Shown: piece after piece, positions 29,222 through 41,339 of the stretch | Numbering within the stretch: position 1 is the stretch's first letter | Layout of the letters: each line of letters opens with the position of its first letter | Source: Exobasidium rhododendri | Taxonomy: Eukaryota > Basidiomycota > Exobasidiomycetes > Exobasidiales > Exobasidiaceae | Direction of reading: 5' to 3' | Length of the DNA: 64,000 nt | NCBI GenBank assembly: GCA_026210745.1 | Contig: CP110630.1 | Coordinates: forward strand, 1,984,001 to 2,048,000 | Made by a program: the position numbers and the translations under genes | The notes under the pieces: model-generated | Database searches by the model: none | What the model was told of the DNA's origin: nothing | Seen by the model: only the letters and a program-made list of their open reading frames with translations

Positions 29222-32035
29222 ATGTTTATGCTAAAGAGCTGTGAGCATTGTTGCTGCGACCCAGTCATGTAGATAGAGTGATACGATCAGATTCGACACT
29301 GACACGATTGACCTTCTCAGTGTTCGGCAAGATATGGTCTGATCAGAATAACGCAGAACTAATCCAGCTGCCTGCAGGGGCCCTTTATCTAGTCCGACCT
29401 GGAAGCATCAAGGGATCTCGGGAATGCATGTGAGTGGGCATCGTTTTGCAGCATAGCCAGTCAGAGAGTGTGCTGATTGTGGCCTGTACCACGTTCAGCT
29501 ACAAGGACGCAGTTGCGACCATTCGTAGAACAACAACAGATCGAAATTATCAATTGGTCGTCACAAGGGCTTATGAGGAGGGAGAAGAACAATTATTAGA
29601 AGAGGAGGAGGAATGTGAGCATCAGAAAATTTGTCGAGGGGTAAGGATAGAGGTGTACTGACAGGAAGAGGTCCTCAGCTGATGACGAGAGATCATTCCT
29701 AATTGATGCTTCGCTGAACTTCCGAGCTTCGACAACGAGTGAGGGTGAAGCTTCGTTCAAATGGAGTGATCTGGATGGCGATGTCGATGATTTGTTTGAG
29801 TTTGTAATGGACAGCAACCAAGTCAACGCGGTGACAAGGAGCATCTTCGAAGTCACCTTTTTACAATGCGCATATGAGAGAAAGTGGGGGAGAAGTCACG
29901 AGGAAGCCAGTGATGCTGATCTAGAGGAGCTCAAATATCGGGGCGATCAACAGTGAGTGTGGCAGATCTGAAAGCCGAAGCAAGTAAGAAGTGCACGTCT
30001 AATCGTTAGCCTGTGCAGATCAACGGGCAAAGGAAAGGTTAAGGAGGAGGAGGATCTGACAAAGGAGCTGGATGAATCACTGCAGCAGAAGAAGAGTACA
30101 CCCAAGAAGAGGTCCCCTTCCACACCTTCCAAGCCCAAGGTGCCCGCAGCTTTCACCGAGGCTGTTCCTGCCCCTCCAGGTGAAGAAAGTCCCACGATCT
30201 TGCTCAAGAGTGTAGCAGACCTCTACCTATATGATCAAGGCACCGGCTTGTTCATGACCCAGGAAAAGGGAACAGAGGCAAACGTACTAGAAGCTGGAAG
30301 GTTCCTGTGTGAGTTTCATGTGTTTGTGATGGAAAATGATTGGGCTTTTAATTAAACCAGGCACCGGCCAAACTCATACTTTTCCTCTCTAGACTGGCTC
30401 ACCATCACATCATCAGCTCGTCAATGGCTCTCTCAGCGTCTCGATCCTTCCATGAATATCAATTTCGCTGCCGATAATCTTTCAGCTGTCTGGAACTACT
30501 TTGATGCTGAAAAGCGATGCTACTCGTGGCTTCTGCGTTTCAACAATCGAGAACAATACGATGCCTTTCAAGTCGGCTTCTCTAGATTGATGTGGGAAAG
30601 CTTGAACGAGGAAAGATTCGAAAAAGTCAAGGAAGTGGAACAGAGATACATCAACGAGGCGTATGAAGAAGACGTTGAAATGCTGGGAGATGTAGAAGAG
30701 GGAGAGGAGGAAGAGACGGAAAGAGTGCGAAGAGACGACGAAGAAGCTGAAGTGGCGGCCGAGTTGGAAGAATTGGATGGGGAAGAGGAGAATCCAGACG
30801 ACGAGGATCACTACGGAGATGCGCCAGCCACCATGCCAGTCGAAGAAGGAGATCATGATCACAATTCTCAGTTGACGGTCGGGTACAAGTTCGATCGCTC
30901 GTTTGTCGTACGAGGCAATCGTATTGGAGTATTCAAGCACACAGAAGACGATCAGCTCGAATTTTCCACCACGATCAATAAAGTATCGACACCAAACGGA
31001 AAAGTCTTCAATCCGAAGAAGGTGCGTTGTCGATGTCCTCCGAGCGCTTTTGCACTCTACTCAAGCTGACCAAAAAAGTGCTGCGTCACTGGACCCTCTT
31101 TTCCTCTACAGATTATGCTGCACGATCAAGATTCAGCCATGATCATGATGGATCCTACGAACAACCATGCCTTGTACAAGATGGACCTGGAGTACGGCAA
31201 GGTGGTAGACGAATGGAAGGTTCACGACGATGTAGAAGTTCAGAACGTCGTCCCTGACAGTAAGTATGCACAAATGACTCCACAACAAACTCTGATCGGT
31301 CACAGTCACAACGGCATCTACCGCATCGACCCAAGGTTGGCCGGTCAAAAGTTGGTCGACTCCCAGTTCAAACAGTATGCAACCAAGAACGACTTTAGTG
31401 CAGCCACTACCGACGACCGAGGTAGACTTGCCGTGGCGAGTAACAAGGGGGAGATACGGCTGTTTGATCAGATTGGGAAGAATGCAAAGACGGCACTACC
31501 TGCTCTGGGCGATCCCATCATAGGCGTAGACGTCACCGCCGACGGTCGGTACGTCATTGCTACATGCAAGACCTACCTCCTTCTCATTGATACGCTCATC
31601 GGCGACGGTCGTTACAAAGGCTCTCTTGGCTTTGATCGTGCTTTCCCGACCGATTCGAAGCCGATTCCGCGACGATTACAACTCAAACCTCACCATGTGG
31701 CCTACATGGATCAAGAAGTCAGCTTCACACCGGCTCGATTCGACACGCCTTCTGGAAGCGACGAAACGTCCATCGTCTCTGCCACCGGATCGTACATTGT
31801 TTCTTGGCCGATGGAAAAGATTCGTAAAGGCAGAACGGATGTATATACTCTGAGAAAGCTGGCCGATACCGTCGTGGAAGACAACTTTGCCTTTGGGTCG
31901 TCGAACAACATCATCGTCGCCATGCCTCAAGACCTCCAAATGCATCGCAAACAACAGCTAGAGAAGCCTTCGAGAAAGAGCCTTATGGAAGTGCCTCGTC
32001 ATTCGAGGTCTTCCATCGTCGATTCAAGATACTGA
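29222..32035 (+). CDS. VID27: VID27, vacuolar import and degradation family protein
   Basis: Vid27 proteins are linked to vacuolar import and degradation of enzymes; their molecular role is unclear. Seven exons keep phase: 29222-29240, 29321-29429, 29499-29614, 29679-29952, 30019-30308, 30393-31021 and 31112-32035, giving 786 residues (yeast Vid27 is 782). The 19-nt first exon gives MFMLKS, which joins LFGKIWSDQNN as expected for the family start. Next come GSRECIYKDA, YQLVVTRAYEEGEE (PH-like N-terminal part), WNYFDAEKRCYSWLLRF, an acidic run, then the C-terminal beta-propeller-like domain with KKIMLHDQDSAMIMMDP and DDRGRLAVASNKGEIRLFD. Introns are 64-90 nt. Confidence 0.93.
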
Positions 32036-32259
32036 GCGGGGCACTCGTCTCTTCCCCATCTTTTTCTCCCAATTGTTCATTCGGTCTCCAGGTCTTTCCT
32101 CCCACCTCATCCTTTTTCAATGTTTGAATAGCCTCTACTTAGCCTACTGTACTCATTCCTTGCTTTTCTGCTGATACCAATTGAGATTACTATTTGAAGT
32201 GTTACATCGCGATTTGCATCCTGGTTGCGTGTGCTTGACATGCCAAAAGGACGGACAGC

Positions 32260-32355
32260 TCACTGCACCTTCTCGGTGCTCCAAGCGCTATTTGTGGCAA
32301 ACTCTTTGGGAGCTATCGGATTGGTCTGCCATGACGAAGAAAGTGGGATGGGGTG

Positions 32356-32393
<38 letters not shown>

Positions 32394-32726
32394 GAAAAAG
32401 GAAAAGCGAAAAACAAAAAGTTTAGCGGTGGAGAGAGGGGCGCTGGCATTAAAGTACTCACTGCCTGACCACGAAAGCTCCCCGTCAGCCGCTCATCTCT
32501 TTGCATCATAAGACGATCCCAATTGTCGACATCGTATCGCAAGGGCTGGCAAGGAGGTAGGGGTCGTTCGGTCAACATGCTGCTGCTGCTGCTGCTTCCT
32601 TGCTCTCTTTTGACTCACCTTTCCATCGTTGGTCATGCGCTTAGCAACATTGAATCCGGTTCCAGTGACCCCAAACATGACAACGACGAGTCCCATAGGG
32701 ATGAAAGCTTCCCAAGGAACAGGCAT
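32260..32726 (-). CDS. NDUFA1: Complex I subunit MWFE (NDUFA1)
   Basis: This small membrane subunit of mitochondrial NADH:ubiquinone oxidoreductase is needed for complex assembly. Three exons, 32726-32619, 32545-32462 and 32325-32260, all join in phase 0 and give 85 residues, the family's usual size. Exon 1 encodes MPVPWEAFIPMGLVVVMFGV (the N-terminal membrane helix) and ends NDGK. Exon 2 has RYDVDNWDRLMMQRDERLTG, and exon 3 has NPIAPKEFATNSAWSTEK. Intron 1 (73 nt) contains a CTG/CAG tract. Intron 2 (136 nt) contains a (CT)n tract on the coding strand, 32359-32391 as (AG)n on the plus strand. It is divergent from NHA1. Confidence 0.92.
32359..32391. repeat. (AG)n microsatellite inside NDUFA1 intron 2
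   Basis: About 16 AG units. Read on the gene's strand it is a (CT)n tract 33 nt upstream of the 3' splice site, so it may act as an extended pyrimidine tract. Confidence 0.9.
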
Positions 32727-33093
32727 GATGAGTGCAATTGTAGGTAAAGGTACGAGGATCCGATGCTGGCTCGAGGGAGACCCCAATCGCGATCGGGCGA
32801 CCATCGGCCAAAACCTACCCTAAAATGCTCTTGAAGGCGGCAGCAGACCACGTGTCAATTCTCTAGCACTCTAAATTCTGACTTTCGATATTCCATAATC
32901 AAGCTTCCTTCTTGTGACGATCAAGGAGACAGGAGAGCAACTATCCGCCGACAGCATCTTCACATCACTCGAGACAGAGACACACACCCCTTTGCACTAA
33001 GTGGATTCAATAGCGAATGACCAGATTACTCTCACGACACTCCGTAGACGCAATCGCCTGCACAGAATAACAGCACCTTTCTGGTCATCACCG

Positions 33094-35270
33094 ATGGCCG
33101 AACATGTTATCACCCTCGACTTAAGCAATGTCTCCAAAGCCTACTCGGTACTGGGCGGCTTCATTGTTATATATGGCCTGGTCAGCTATATCGCAAAGGA
33201 CAGACTATACCTGAGCGAGCCTTTGATTGCTGTCACGGTAGGGTGAGTCGCATCTGTCGCAGAGATCAGAGCACTACGGAGCACCTCATTATTCGTCTCA
33301 TCCTTTCCCCCCCTCCCCTTTCGTTGGCATGCAGAATCATCACAGGTCCCTACGTCCTTGGTTGGATCGATCCAAACTCATGGGGAGCTACGGCCGATAC
33401 CAACTATGTCACTTATGAATTCACCCGACTTGTCGTTGGTGTGCAAGTGCTCTTCACTGGCATATCGTTGCCGAAGGCTTACCTTCGCAAAGAAGCACTT
33501 TCCCTCGTTTTCCTTCTTCTGGGTGTCATGACTGTCGCTTGGTTTGTGTCGGCGCTCATCATTTGGGGACTCATCCCTAATCTCACCTATCTGGAGAGCT
33601 TGGCGATTTCAGCCGCTATCACCCCAACAGATCCCGTCTTGGCAAACAGGTCAGTATGTGAAGAAAGTCAGGGAGTAGCATCTACTGACGCTCCATTCTT
33701 TTGCACTCTTCTTCGCTTTGATGACTACAGTATCACAAAAGGTCGTTTTGCAGAAAAGCACGTACCGACGAATTTGCGCAACATCATCGTAGCAGAAAGT
33801 GGAGCCAATGACGGGCTTGGCTTTCCCTTTCTGTTCCTTGCGATATACCTTTTGGCAAGATCAGGAGGAGAAGCTGGAACGAGCATTGGCACAGAAGTAG
33901 GTCGATGGGTGTATGGAGTGATCATCTATCGTATCCTGCTCTCCATGGTGTACGGTGCAATCGTCGGCGTCTTGGCTCATAAAACCTTGAAGTGGGCGGA
34001 GACTCGAGGATACATTGATCGGGACAATTTCTTCGCTTACGGTTTTGGACTAGCCCTATTCACACTGGGCACGACTGGTCTATTCAATTCGGACGACATC
34101 TTTGGTTGCTTCATAGCAGGCAACGCCTTTACTTGGAAAGATTGGTACCGAGTCAGAACACAAGTGGAAGAAGAAGATTCATTTCAAGATATTCTCGATT
34201 CTCTTCTCAATGCTGCCGTCTTCATCTACATTGGAGCAATCATACCCTGGTCGGAGTACAGCTCGGCCACCTCTGTTGTTGACATTGCTCCATGGCGAAT
34301 CGTCTTGATGGGAATCTGCATCATCGTGTTGCGACGACTTCCATGGGTGGTAGCAATGTGGAAGGCCATTCCCGCCATCACTAGCTTCTCCGAGGCTCTC
34401 TTTGCCGGCTGGTTCGGACCGATTGGAGTAGGCGCCGTCTTTTATATTCAGGTTGCTCTGCGGGAGATTCCCGACGACGGAACAAGGGATCGTCTGCGAG
34501 CCGTCTATACGCCCGTTGTGCTGTTTTGCGTGTTCAGCTCGGTTCTTACACACGGTGTCACGATCCCTATTGCAAAGCTGGGCCCTGGTATTGTTCGTCG
34601 CACTACCTCCTTCTCCGCGCAGAGAACGATCAGCCTCACGACGAAACCTAGAAAAGGGTCGCCCAACAACTCTGTCGATGAAGGCACTTCTCCAGGTGCT
34701 AATGAATCTTCCTCTTCTACTGCCATGCCACCTAAAGAAGTTTGGAATCCGTTGTGGTCCCTTGCTTGGGGCATCAAGAGTGTGGTGCTTGTCTGGAGGA
34801 AAGACTCTTTCTGGAGGAAGGAAACGAAACATCAGAAGCGACAGAGGCAACAGAAGGTCCTACAGAGCCATAGCATCGGCAAGCCGATGAACGCCACAGC
34901 AATGTCGACGATGATGGAAACAAGAGCAGAGCGCGAACAGAATCAAAAGGATCAGGATCAAATTCAAGAGAGCAACTCTAACGGTGAGGAAGGAATCTCT
35001 CTACAGTCTGAAGTACAGCCGCAACAACCCGTCGTGATACCAGAGCCCATCGCGAACATCAAAGATAAGCAGCATGCAGAGCCACGATCCGTCGGTATCA
35101 TTCAAATTGTCGGAAACAGTCTGCGGGAGGAATGGCAAGCGGAGAATCGTGAGGCGATCCGAGAGGCGATGTCCAAAGTTCACGGTGACCTCGGCCAAAG
35201 GGGTGAAAGTTCTTCGAGTATTCCTGGTACGCCGAATGGAAGTCGAGTGCGTTTCATTCAACAGGATTGA
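33094..35270 (+). CDS. NHA1: Plasma-membrane Na+(K+)/H+ antiporter, NHA1/SOD2 type
   Basis: These antiporters export Na+ or K+ in exchange for protons and set salt tolerance and pH. Exons 33094-33242, 33335-33649 and 33731-35270 join in phase to give 667 residues. The membrane domain shows GIITGPYVLGWIDP, FTRLVVGVQVLFTGISLP, and ITPTDPVLA, with the conserved acidic pair in AESGANDGLGFPFL. Later come DDIFGCFIAGNAFTWKDWY and WFGPIGVGAVFY. The hydrophilic C-terminus (about 240 residues) is shorter than that of yeast Nha1 and is charged. The first ATG in frame, 33094, begins MAEHVITLDLSNVSKAY. The gene is convergent with D-amino-acid oxidase. Confidence 0.94.
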
Positions 35271-35460
35271 ATTTGCGACATTCCGATGAGCGCTCGCCCG
35301 GAATGACTTCTTCAGATAGATTCGCTTCTCCACGCTTCGCCGTTTCCTAACCCTCTCCTCCAGCCATCCCCCCCTACCCTCTTCCCTTCCTATCCTTTCA
35401 ACCTTGCTTTGTTTGCTAATAAAGTAAGAATAGAACAATGCTGCGTCTCTTTCTCTATGT

Positions 35461-36926
35461 TTAGCCACTTCTGGCTCGGAAATGCTCCTCGACCAGTGCA
35501 AGTGCTTCGATGGACGTGCCATAGCCACTCTGATAACCACCACCTCCAGCACCATACGCGTGCAACACATGAAAAGACCGCTTTTCAGACGTGGCCAGAC
35601 ACTCTTTCTCTAGCCGTAGACCCCCCCTTCTGGACGGTCTCAGTCCCACGCCATGGCCCACCACCTTGATCGTCTTCCAGGCTTCTTCTGAGCTTGGATC
35701 TACTCCTTTGTCTAGTAGATCTGGTGCCACTTGAATGCACCGCTGCAAGATCCGTTTCGACAATTCCACATCCACCTCGGTGCCCCAGTCGTGGGGGATG
35801 GCACAACCACCACAGATGACTTGTCCACTTCTCGCTCTTGGAATCACATATGTAAATTCTTGATCTTCTGGCGAACTCTTCTCCACACCAAAGTTTCCAT
35901 TCTTTGGCCCTTTCATCACGCATCGCGGATTTTGTTGAAACTCCTTGCTCGGCTCAATAATGACAGTTTGACCTCGTATAGGGTAGACAGCTGTGTCCAA
36001 GACATCCTTTAGCTCTTTCGAACCAAGACCGGTTGCATTGATGACTAGCTCAGCATCAGCCACAAAATCGAACACATCAGAGAGGCTGCTAATTTCACCT
36101 CGGACGAATATTACCGGTACTTGTGGACTCGGTAGATGCACTTCATCGTCGTTGCTTCCTTTGATGACCGGAAAGAGTGAAGAATGAGTAGACTGAAGCT
36201 CTGACTCCAAGCATGAGAGGAAAGTAGGTGCATGCATCGTGAAGCCGTTGTACTTGGTCAAGACTTGCTCGTTATCACCCTGTGTGACTGTATACTGCAA
36301 GGGAAAGGCATCATCAGGATTTAGTCATAATGAGAAGGGGGAGGTCTGACATCCTTCGACTCTTTCTTTTGGCTCACATTTGGCAGAAAGCTCGACCTCC
36401 ACTGATGAACTTGCTCGTTCTCTGCCATTTGATGTGTGTATTCAGTGAATGGCATCTCCGTTAGTGTTCCTTCAGGTAGAACATGATGCCACTTCTGCCA
36501 CTGCTTGAATGTAGCTTCATCACGGCTCTGTTGCTTAAGGTCTGCGGTTGTTGATGCCCAGTTTGCTCCCTGGTAGGTTTAGGATTGAGAGGAGAAAAAG
36601 CTTCAGAAGGCCAAGCATATAATGTGACCTCGAAAGCAAAGCAGGCCCTATCTCCCTCTTTCTTTCTCTTTTTTTTTCCCTTTGCAGTATTTCACTCACT
36701 GCCCATGGACTTGCAAATCGACGAGACTGAGTATCAGAAGGCAGTTCTCTTGCCAGGACGGTGATGTCATACCTTCCTTGTACCTTGAGCTGCAACGCAA
36801 TCGACAGACCAATGACTACATAAATAAGATTCATAGTCAGCCCACTATATGCTCCTTACCGTCATCAAGCGAAGTCTTACCTCCTGATCCCACCACCACT
36901 ATCTTCTTTGGAGCTTCCTTGTTCAT
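35461..36926 (-). CDS. DAO1: D-amino-acid oxidase (FAD)
   Basis: The enzyme oxidises D-amino acids to keto acids, ammonia and H2O2. Four exons, 36926-36881, 36815-36700, 36569-36378 and 36294-35461, join in phase to give 395 residues. The Rossmann FAD motif is split by intron 1 and reads KKIVVVGSGVIGLSIAL. RRFASPWAGANWAS follows, and ELVINATGLGSKEL is the middle signature. Near the C-terminus are GLRPSRRGGLRLE (substrate-binding Arg) and HAYGAGGGGYQSGYG. The protein ends FRARSG, with no SKL-type peroxisomal signal, unlike many family members. Introns are 65, 130 and 83 nt. Confidence 0.94.
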
Positions 36927-37339
36927 ATCACTTTTCTACGAACGTCTTCATACACGATAAGAAGTAAGGATAGGCCGACTTACCTGGAGTGACTCTTAAT
37001 TTCCCTAAATGTATATACAGAAACGCACAAGTAACCCAAAATGCACATCTTCTAGCGCCTAGCCTAATCCAGATTCGGGCCGTCGAGACTGGTACAGCTT
37101 CGGCTCTCTTCGCGACTGTCACGGGTCACGACTGGAGGATCAGACAAGAAGAAGATAAAGTAGTGATATGATCATTGTCTTTCCATGAAGGAAAGAGAAG
37201 GTGAGACTTGTAGTACAAGTGAAAGGAGACAAATTTACACCTCGAGCGAATAGAAATACAGCAAATGAATGTGTTTAGGAGAGAAAGAGAGATAGTGGGG
37301 CAAGGTGACTACGTAGGGGTAAAAGCGAGCGTCATGCTC
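36927..37339. other. Spacer upstream of DAO1, no gene seen
   Basis: Two tandem minus-strand genes flank this spacer. Short open frames only; no recognisable element. Confidence 0.4.
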
Positions 37340-40300
37340 TCAATAGGCTAGGGGAATTTTCGATTGAAAGATCAGTCTTGCTCGAGCGACAATGGTGAAA
37401 TCGTCGTCGGCGGCGGCGGCTACGAAGGTATGGGCGCTGTCGATACTCATGATGCTGTTGCGTTTGTTGGAGGAGTCTTGCTTGATTGGACTGCCATTGA
37501 TGATAGGACTCGGTGAAATCCTAGCAGCTTTGTTCGTCTGGACAAGTGCGATTTCCACATCTCCCAGCTCTTCCAAGCCAGCAAACTCGGGAACGAATCC
37601 AAATGCTTCAAAGGTTGTTTCGTCGAATTTAAGCCAGTCTCCAAACATATCTGGCCACATCATTCTGTAGGGCGAGAGGTGAGGGCGAATATCGTCCAAG
37701 ACGAGCGAATATCGTTTTGTATCACCGGATCGCTTTCCTGGCGAACCAGGTGCGCCAGCCATGGGAGGTGGAACGATGGGGTAGATGTGGAACCGTACCG
37801 GGCAATCGACCATAGCAATCACATCAGGACAGAGCATGTATCTTGTGGAAGCAATGTGATGTGATCGTGCAGTGGAGGATGCGTGAGGGGGCGGAGTCCT
37901 TGCGCGAGAACGGATAGCCTTCATCGTCTCTTGCGGCTCGTATTCAGACAAGGAGGCACCATCCATAAAGGAAGGGTTTGGCGAGAATGTTTCTGGGTGT
38001 CGAGATGCTAGTTGCGCTTCTGATGCTACTCTTTCCCCATTGGCGAAGTGTGCTCTCATGGCTTGCATCTGACTGGAGTCCGTCATGGTGCTAAAGACAC
38101 TCGCCCTGTCCTTTGTTGTACCATCTCGCCTTCGAATGGGATCCTGGTCTCCTAGTCCAATCTCTTCCATTTCGCCTTCATCTTCGGCGTCGTCAAAGAT
38201 GCCGTTGTAGCTGTCGTACATTGCTTCGGCCTTTCGACCCATGGCTTGACTGAAGGGATTGTTGTTATTTGCAATCAGGGGTGAGTGTTGGCGTACTTGC
38301 ATAACTTTCGCCTTCATTATTTGCACATCCTCTGCCCCGCGAGCAGCACCCAGACCCGTTCGACTGTCTCCAAAGTAGTCTTCATCTTCCACTGTCGACA
38401 TGTCTCCCGAGTCGCCGGCTTTCACTGCTTCGTCTGATGGTGGAAAGACGCCAGGAGCATGGAAAGATGGACTTTCCTTACTGTGTGTGGTGCGATGTCG
38501 GACACTGAGGGAAGTCGTGGTAATGGCCGGTGCAGCAGCAATATTCTGTTGCCCTCCCCTCCTCCTCGGGAGATCTTCGTCACTGATGGGTGCAGTGAAT
38601 CCGTTGTGATTACTGGTTGCAGCGCCCTCTCTGTTGTCATAGAAGAGATCGCTTTCCCAGCTTGATCGATGACTTTGTACGCTCTGCTGGCTACGAAACT
38701 GTCTCATCCGTTCTTGACTTTCACTCGCTGCTGCCAATCTTGGGTTCGGCGTCGTGTATGGATCGTCTCGTTGGTCTAGTCCTAGTCCTAGTCCCACTCC
38801 GGCAAAGGCCACCTTTGCGCCATTTCCCTCCGGTTTGCCCTTTCCACCAAACAGACCGGTCATCATTCGACTCTGCATTGGTTCCTCGCCGCTGTTCTCG
38901 CGTTGATCACCACTCCAGTCCTCTACCAAGACCCCTTTAAAGGCGAGAGGAGACGACGTGGAAGCCTCTCCTTGCTTTTCTCCCTTTTCAACGTAAGGCG
39001 AACCGGTTGCAATCGTGCTGGGTGTCATCCCTTCGCCGCCCTTGCGCAGGACAATCGCCTTCTTGTAATTCCTCTGCGGCGATGTCTCATTCAATGTCCG
39101 GTCATCGTCGTCGCCGCCGTGCACATAACCATTGAAGTCGTGCTCTTCTTTCGCTACATGACGACGACAACAGATGATCATCAAGAGAAGGAGCGCAAAC
39201 CCTCCCACTCCGCCCAAGGAGCCCGCCAACGCAATTCTCGCATTCTGACTGAGGCCGCTGCTACCGCTGTTATGCGATGATGTGCCACTCGTTCCTCCCG
39301 AACTGGGTGTCATGTCACTTTTGACCGTCGTAAGGTAAAAGTATGCAGAGCTTGTCTGGTTGAGTGCGTTGGTAGACTCCAAGTCGACCTTCACCCGTCC
39401 ACTTTCTTGCGATGGAACAGTGCCAGTCAATAGCAGACTCTCCGTGTCGAAATCAAGCCATGACGAGGCGTTCACTGGGTCAAAGGTGGCATTGAAAGTC
39501 GCACCCGAGAATGCATCGCTGGCTACCAAAGACTGCTCTACGACCAGAGAAGTCGAATTGCTACTCATACGAACGTACTCACCGAGCGAGACATTGACTG
39601 CTTTGCCTGGCTCGATGTAGACATTCGGCAGCGTCTGCTCGGTAAAGGCGAAAGGGGAGATGTTGACAGTCAAGTTGGCCGCTAGACTGTTGCCTAATGT
39701 ATCGGAGAAGACAAGAGGAACGAGACTCATCTGCGTCACGTTGGCGTCCTGGAACTGATCAAAGGGTGGCGCTCCACTCAGCGTGTTGGTGGAGTTGTCA
39801 AACGTAATCCAGGGTGTGGTTGCCAGGTCTGGCAGAATCGTAACAGGGTTGACAGTATTGTTATTTTGCTTTCCATCCAGTTCGATGGCAGTGGTGGGCA
39901 ATTGGTATGTAAATGTGTCGCCTACGCTGGCATTGACAGAGCGCAGAGTTCCGTTAAGACTGAACGAATGAGCAGAAATCTGGATCTTGAGCGTGTCTGA
40001 AGTACCTCCAAATTCCGGCCTGTTGGAGCCCGTCACTATGAAATCAAGCTGTCCACCATCCGAAATTGGTTCTGTTGGTGCAACTCCGTACAGCGTATAC
40101 GTATCGGCGCTCCAGGTGATCCAAGACGGTAGTACAGTGCTTCCGTTGATGGAAACGGACATGTAGACCTCGTCACCGTTTGCCAAGGTAAAGGTGTCAC
40201 CTTCTAGACCCACACTGAACGACCACCCCAACGGGATGTACAAGATGTTCCCAGGCAGGAGACTCTTCGATCCTAAAGAACTAGCAGTCGGCAATTGTTG

Positions 40301-40681
40301 TGCGATGGGAAGGTTTAGCGTTGGAGCTGGCTCGTCAAGCACCAAGAGTGTGAAGGAACTTGTCTCGCTCGTTGTGTCATTTGCAGAAGCCGTGACGGTG
40401 ATCCTGGACCCGCCTTCATCGCTAGAGGCGGGACTGCCGCTGAAGGTCTGGGTTATAGCGTCGAACTGAGCCCAAGCAGGCAGTCCAGAAGCATTGTAGG
40501 TCAAGGAAAGCGGGGTCGACGGCGCTGCCGAATCAGTAAACGTATTCGGATTAATGGTCCAGTTGTAAGGCGATCCTACATGGGCAATTTGTGGCAGCTG
40601 ATCAATGAGAGGAATGGTCAACTGTAATTCACACGTAACAACGGTGACAGAAATGGCCAAGATCGCAAGCAAGAGATGCAT
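37340..40681 (-). CDS. AXL2: AXL2-like transmembrane protein with cadherin-fold repeats
   Basis: Axl2/Bud10 marks axial bud sites and has a role in polarity and wall integrity in yeast. It is intronless, 1113 residues from ATG 40681. A signal peptide spans about residues 1-18 (MHLLLAILAISVTVVTCE). Four dystroglycan-type cadherin-like (CADG) repeats fill residues 20-450; repeat hallmarks are LPAWAQFDAITQTFSGSP, LPSWITWSADTYTLYGVAP, TPWITFDNSTNTLSGAPP and SSWLDFDTESLLLTGTVP. A Ser/Gly stalk precedes one membrane segment (FALLLLMIICCRR, about 485-505), and the cytosolic tail of about 600 residues ends LIFQSKIPLAY. The architecture fits Axl2; whether the bud-site role is conserved is inference. 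Confidence 0.82.
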   Translation of the reverse strand: MHLLLAILAISVTVVTCELQLTIPLIDQLPQIAHVGSPYNWTINPNTFTDSAAPSTPLSLTYNASGLPAWAQFDAITQTFSGSPASSDEGGSRITVTASANDTTSETSSFTLLVLDEPAPTLNLPIAQQLPTASSLGSKSLLPGNILYIPLGWSFSVGLEGDTFTLANGDEVYMSVSINGSTVLPSWITWSADTYTLYGVAPTEPISDGGQLDFIVTGSNRPEFGGTSDTLKIQISAHSFSLNGTLRSVNASVGDTFTYQLPTTAIELDGKQNNNTVNPVTILPDLATTPWITFDNSTNTLSGAPPFDQFQDANVTQMSLVPLVFSDTLGNSLAANLTVNISPFAFTEQTLPNVYIEPGKAVNVSLGEYVRMSSNSTSLVVEQSLVASDAFSGATFNATFDPVNASSWLDFDTESLLLTGTVPSQESGRVKVDLESTNALNQTSSAYFYLTTVKSDMTPSSGGTSGTSSHNSGSSGLSQNARIALAGSLGGVGGFALLLLMIICCRRHVAKEEHDFNGYVHGGDDDDRTLNETSPQRNYKKAIVLRKGGEGMTPSTIATGSPYVEKGEKQGEASTSSPLAFKGVLVEDWSGDQRENSGEEPMQSRMMTGLFGGKGKPEGNGAKVAFAGVGLGLGLDQRDDPYTTPNPRLAAASESQERMRQFRSQQSVQSHRSSWESDLFYDNREGAATSNHNGFTAPISDEDLPRRRGGQQNIAAAPAITTTSLSVRHRTTHSKESPSFHAPGVFPPSDEAVKAGDSGDMSTVEDEDYFGDSRTGLGAARGAEDVQIMKAKVMQVRQHSPLIANNNNPFSQAMGRKAEAMYDSYNGIFDDAEDEGEMEEIGLGDQDPIRRRDGTTKDRASVFSTMTDSSQMQAMRAHFANGERVASEAQLASRHPETFSPNPSFMDGASLSEYEPQETMKAIRSRARTPPPHASSTARSHHIASTRYMLCPDVIAMVDCPVRFHIYPIVPPPMAGAPGSPGKRSGDTKRYSLVLDDIRPHLSPYRMMWPDMFGDWLKFDETTFEAFGFVPEFAGLEELGDVEIALVQTNKAARISPSPIINGSPIKQDSSNKRNSIMSIDSAHTFVAAAADDDFTIVARARLIFQSKIPLAY

Positions 40682-41244
40682 CTCTGCTGCAAAACAAGGA
40701 CACAAAGAGTGTCGATCGATTGGTCTTGAGTGGTAGTGGTAGACGGAATATAACGAATGTTGGGAATATCGCTGCTGTGCGATCTTGCGGCTTGGTATAA
40801 TGTGTGGTTCCAGTAGATCCGTGGAGAGTTAGTCGAAGCAAAGAGAACGTGAAGTAGGCATGAGAAAGAGTGTGGTCGAAGTATCTACAATGGAATAGGT
40901 GATGGTAACGAGCAAAGGAAAAGGAGCACCAATCCATCTCCAAGGCTCATTGGGATCTTGGATCAAATGGCCTCAATCAAGCTGGTCGCGGCCTACCTCC
41001 CTACTTTCAAAGCCTCTTGTCGATGCAGGATCACATCTTGCAAGGGCCAGAAAATCGCATCGCATCGCATCCCACTATGCTATTTTCCGAGAAGGCCTAA
41101 TTGCCAGACTTTCCTAAATTGGAAGCCCCTCCTTATTGTATCGTGTCTGTACTACGCCTTCCTTAATCAATAGTGTTCCTTTACACTTTGTCCCATGTCA
41201 GGGGGTATACGGTCACAAATGTGCGGCCAGTAGCATGTGGCCGT

Positions 41245-41339
41245 TTTATCTTGACTGTATTATCTTGCCTTATTATCTTGACTGTTATATCTTGCTTTAT
41301 TATCTTGACTGAATCATTTTGACTGTGTCATCTTGAATG
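41245..41339. repeat. Minisatellite of about 14 bp units (TTATCTTGACTG-like)
   Basis: About seven degenerate units carrying TTATCTTG(A/C)CTG, ending in divergent copies TCATTTTGACTG and TCATCTTGAATG. Confidence 0.75.

Noticed and set aside
29248-29433. VID27 starting within 29248-29320
   Set aside because: That stretch has no in-frame ATG. The 19-nt exon at 29222 gives the expected N-terminus by splicing.
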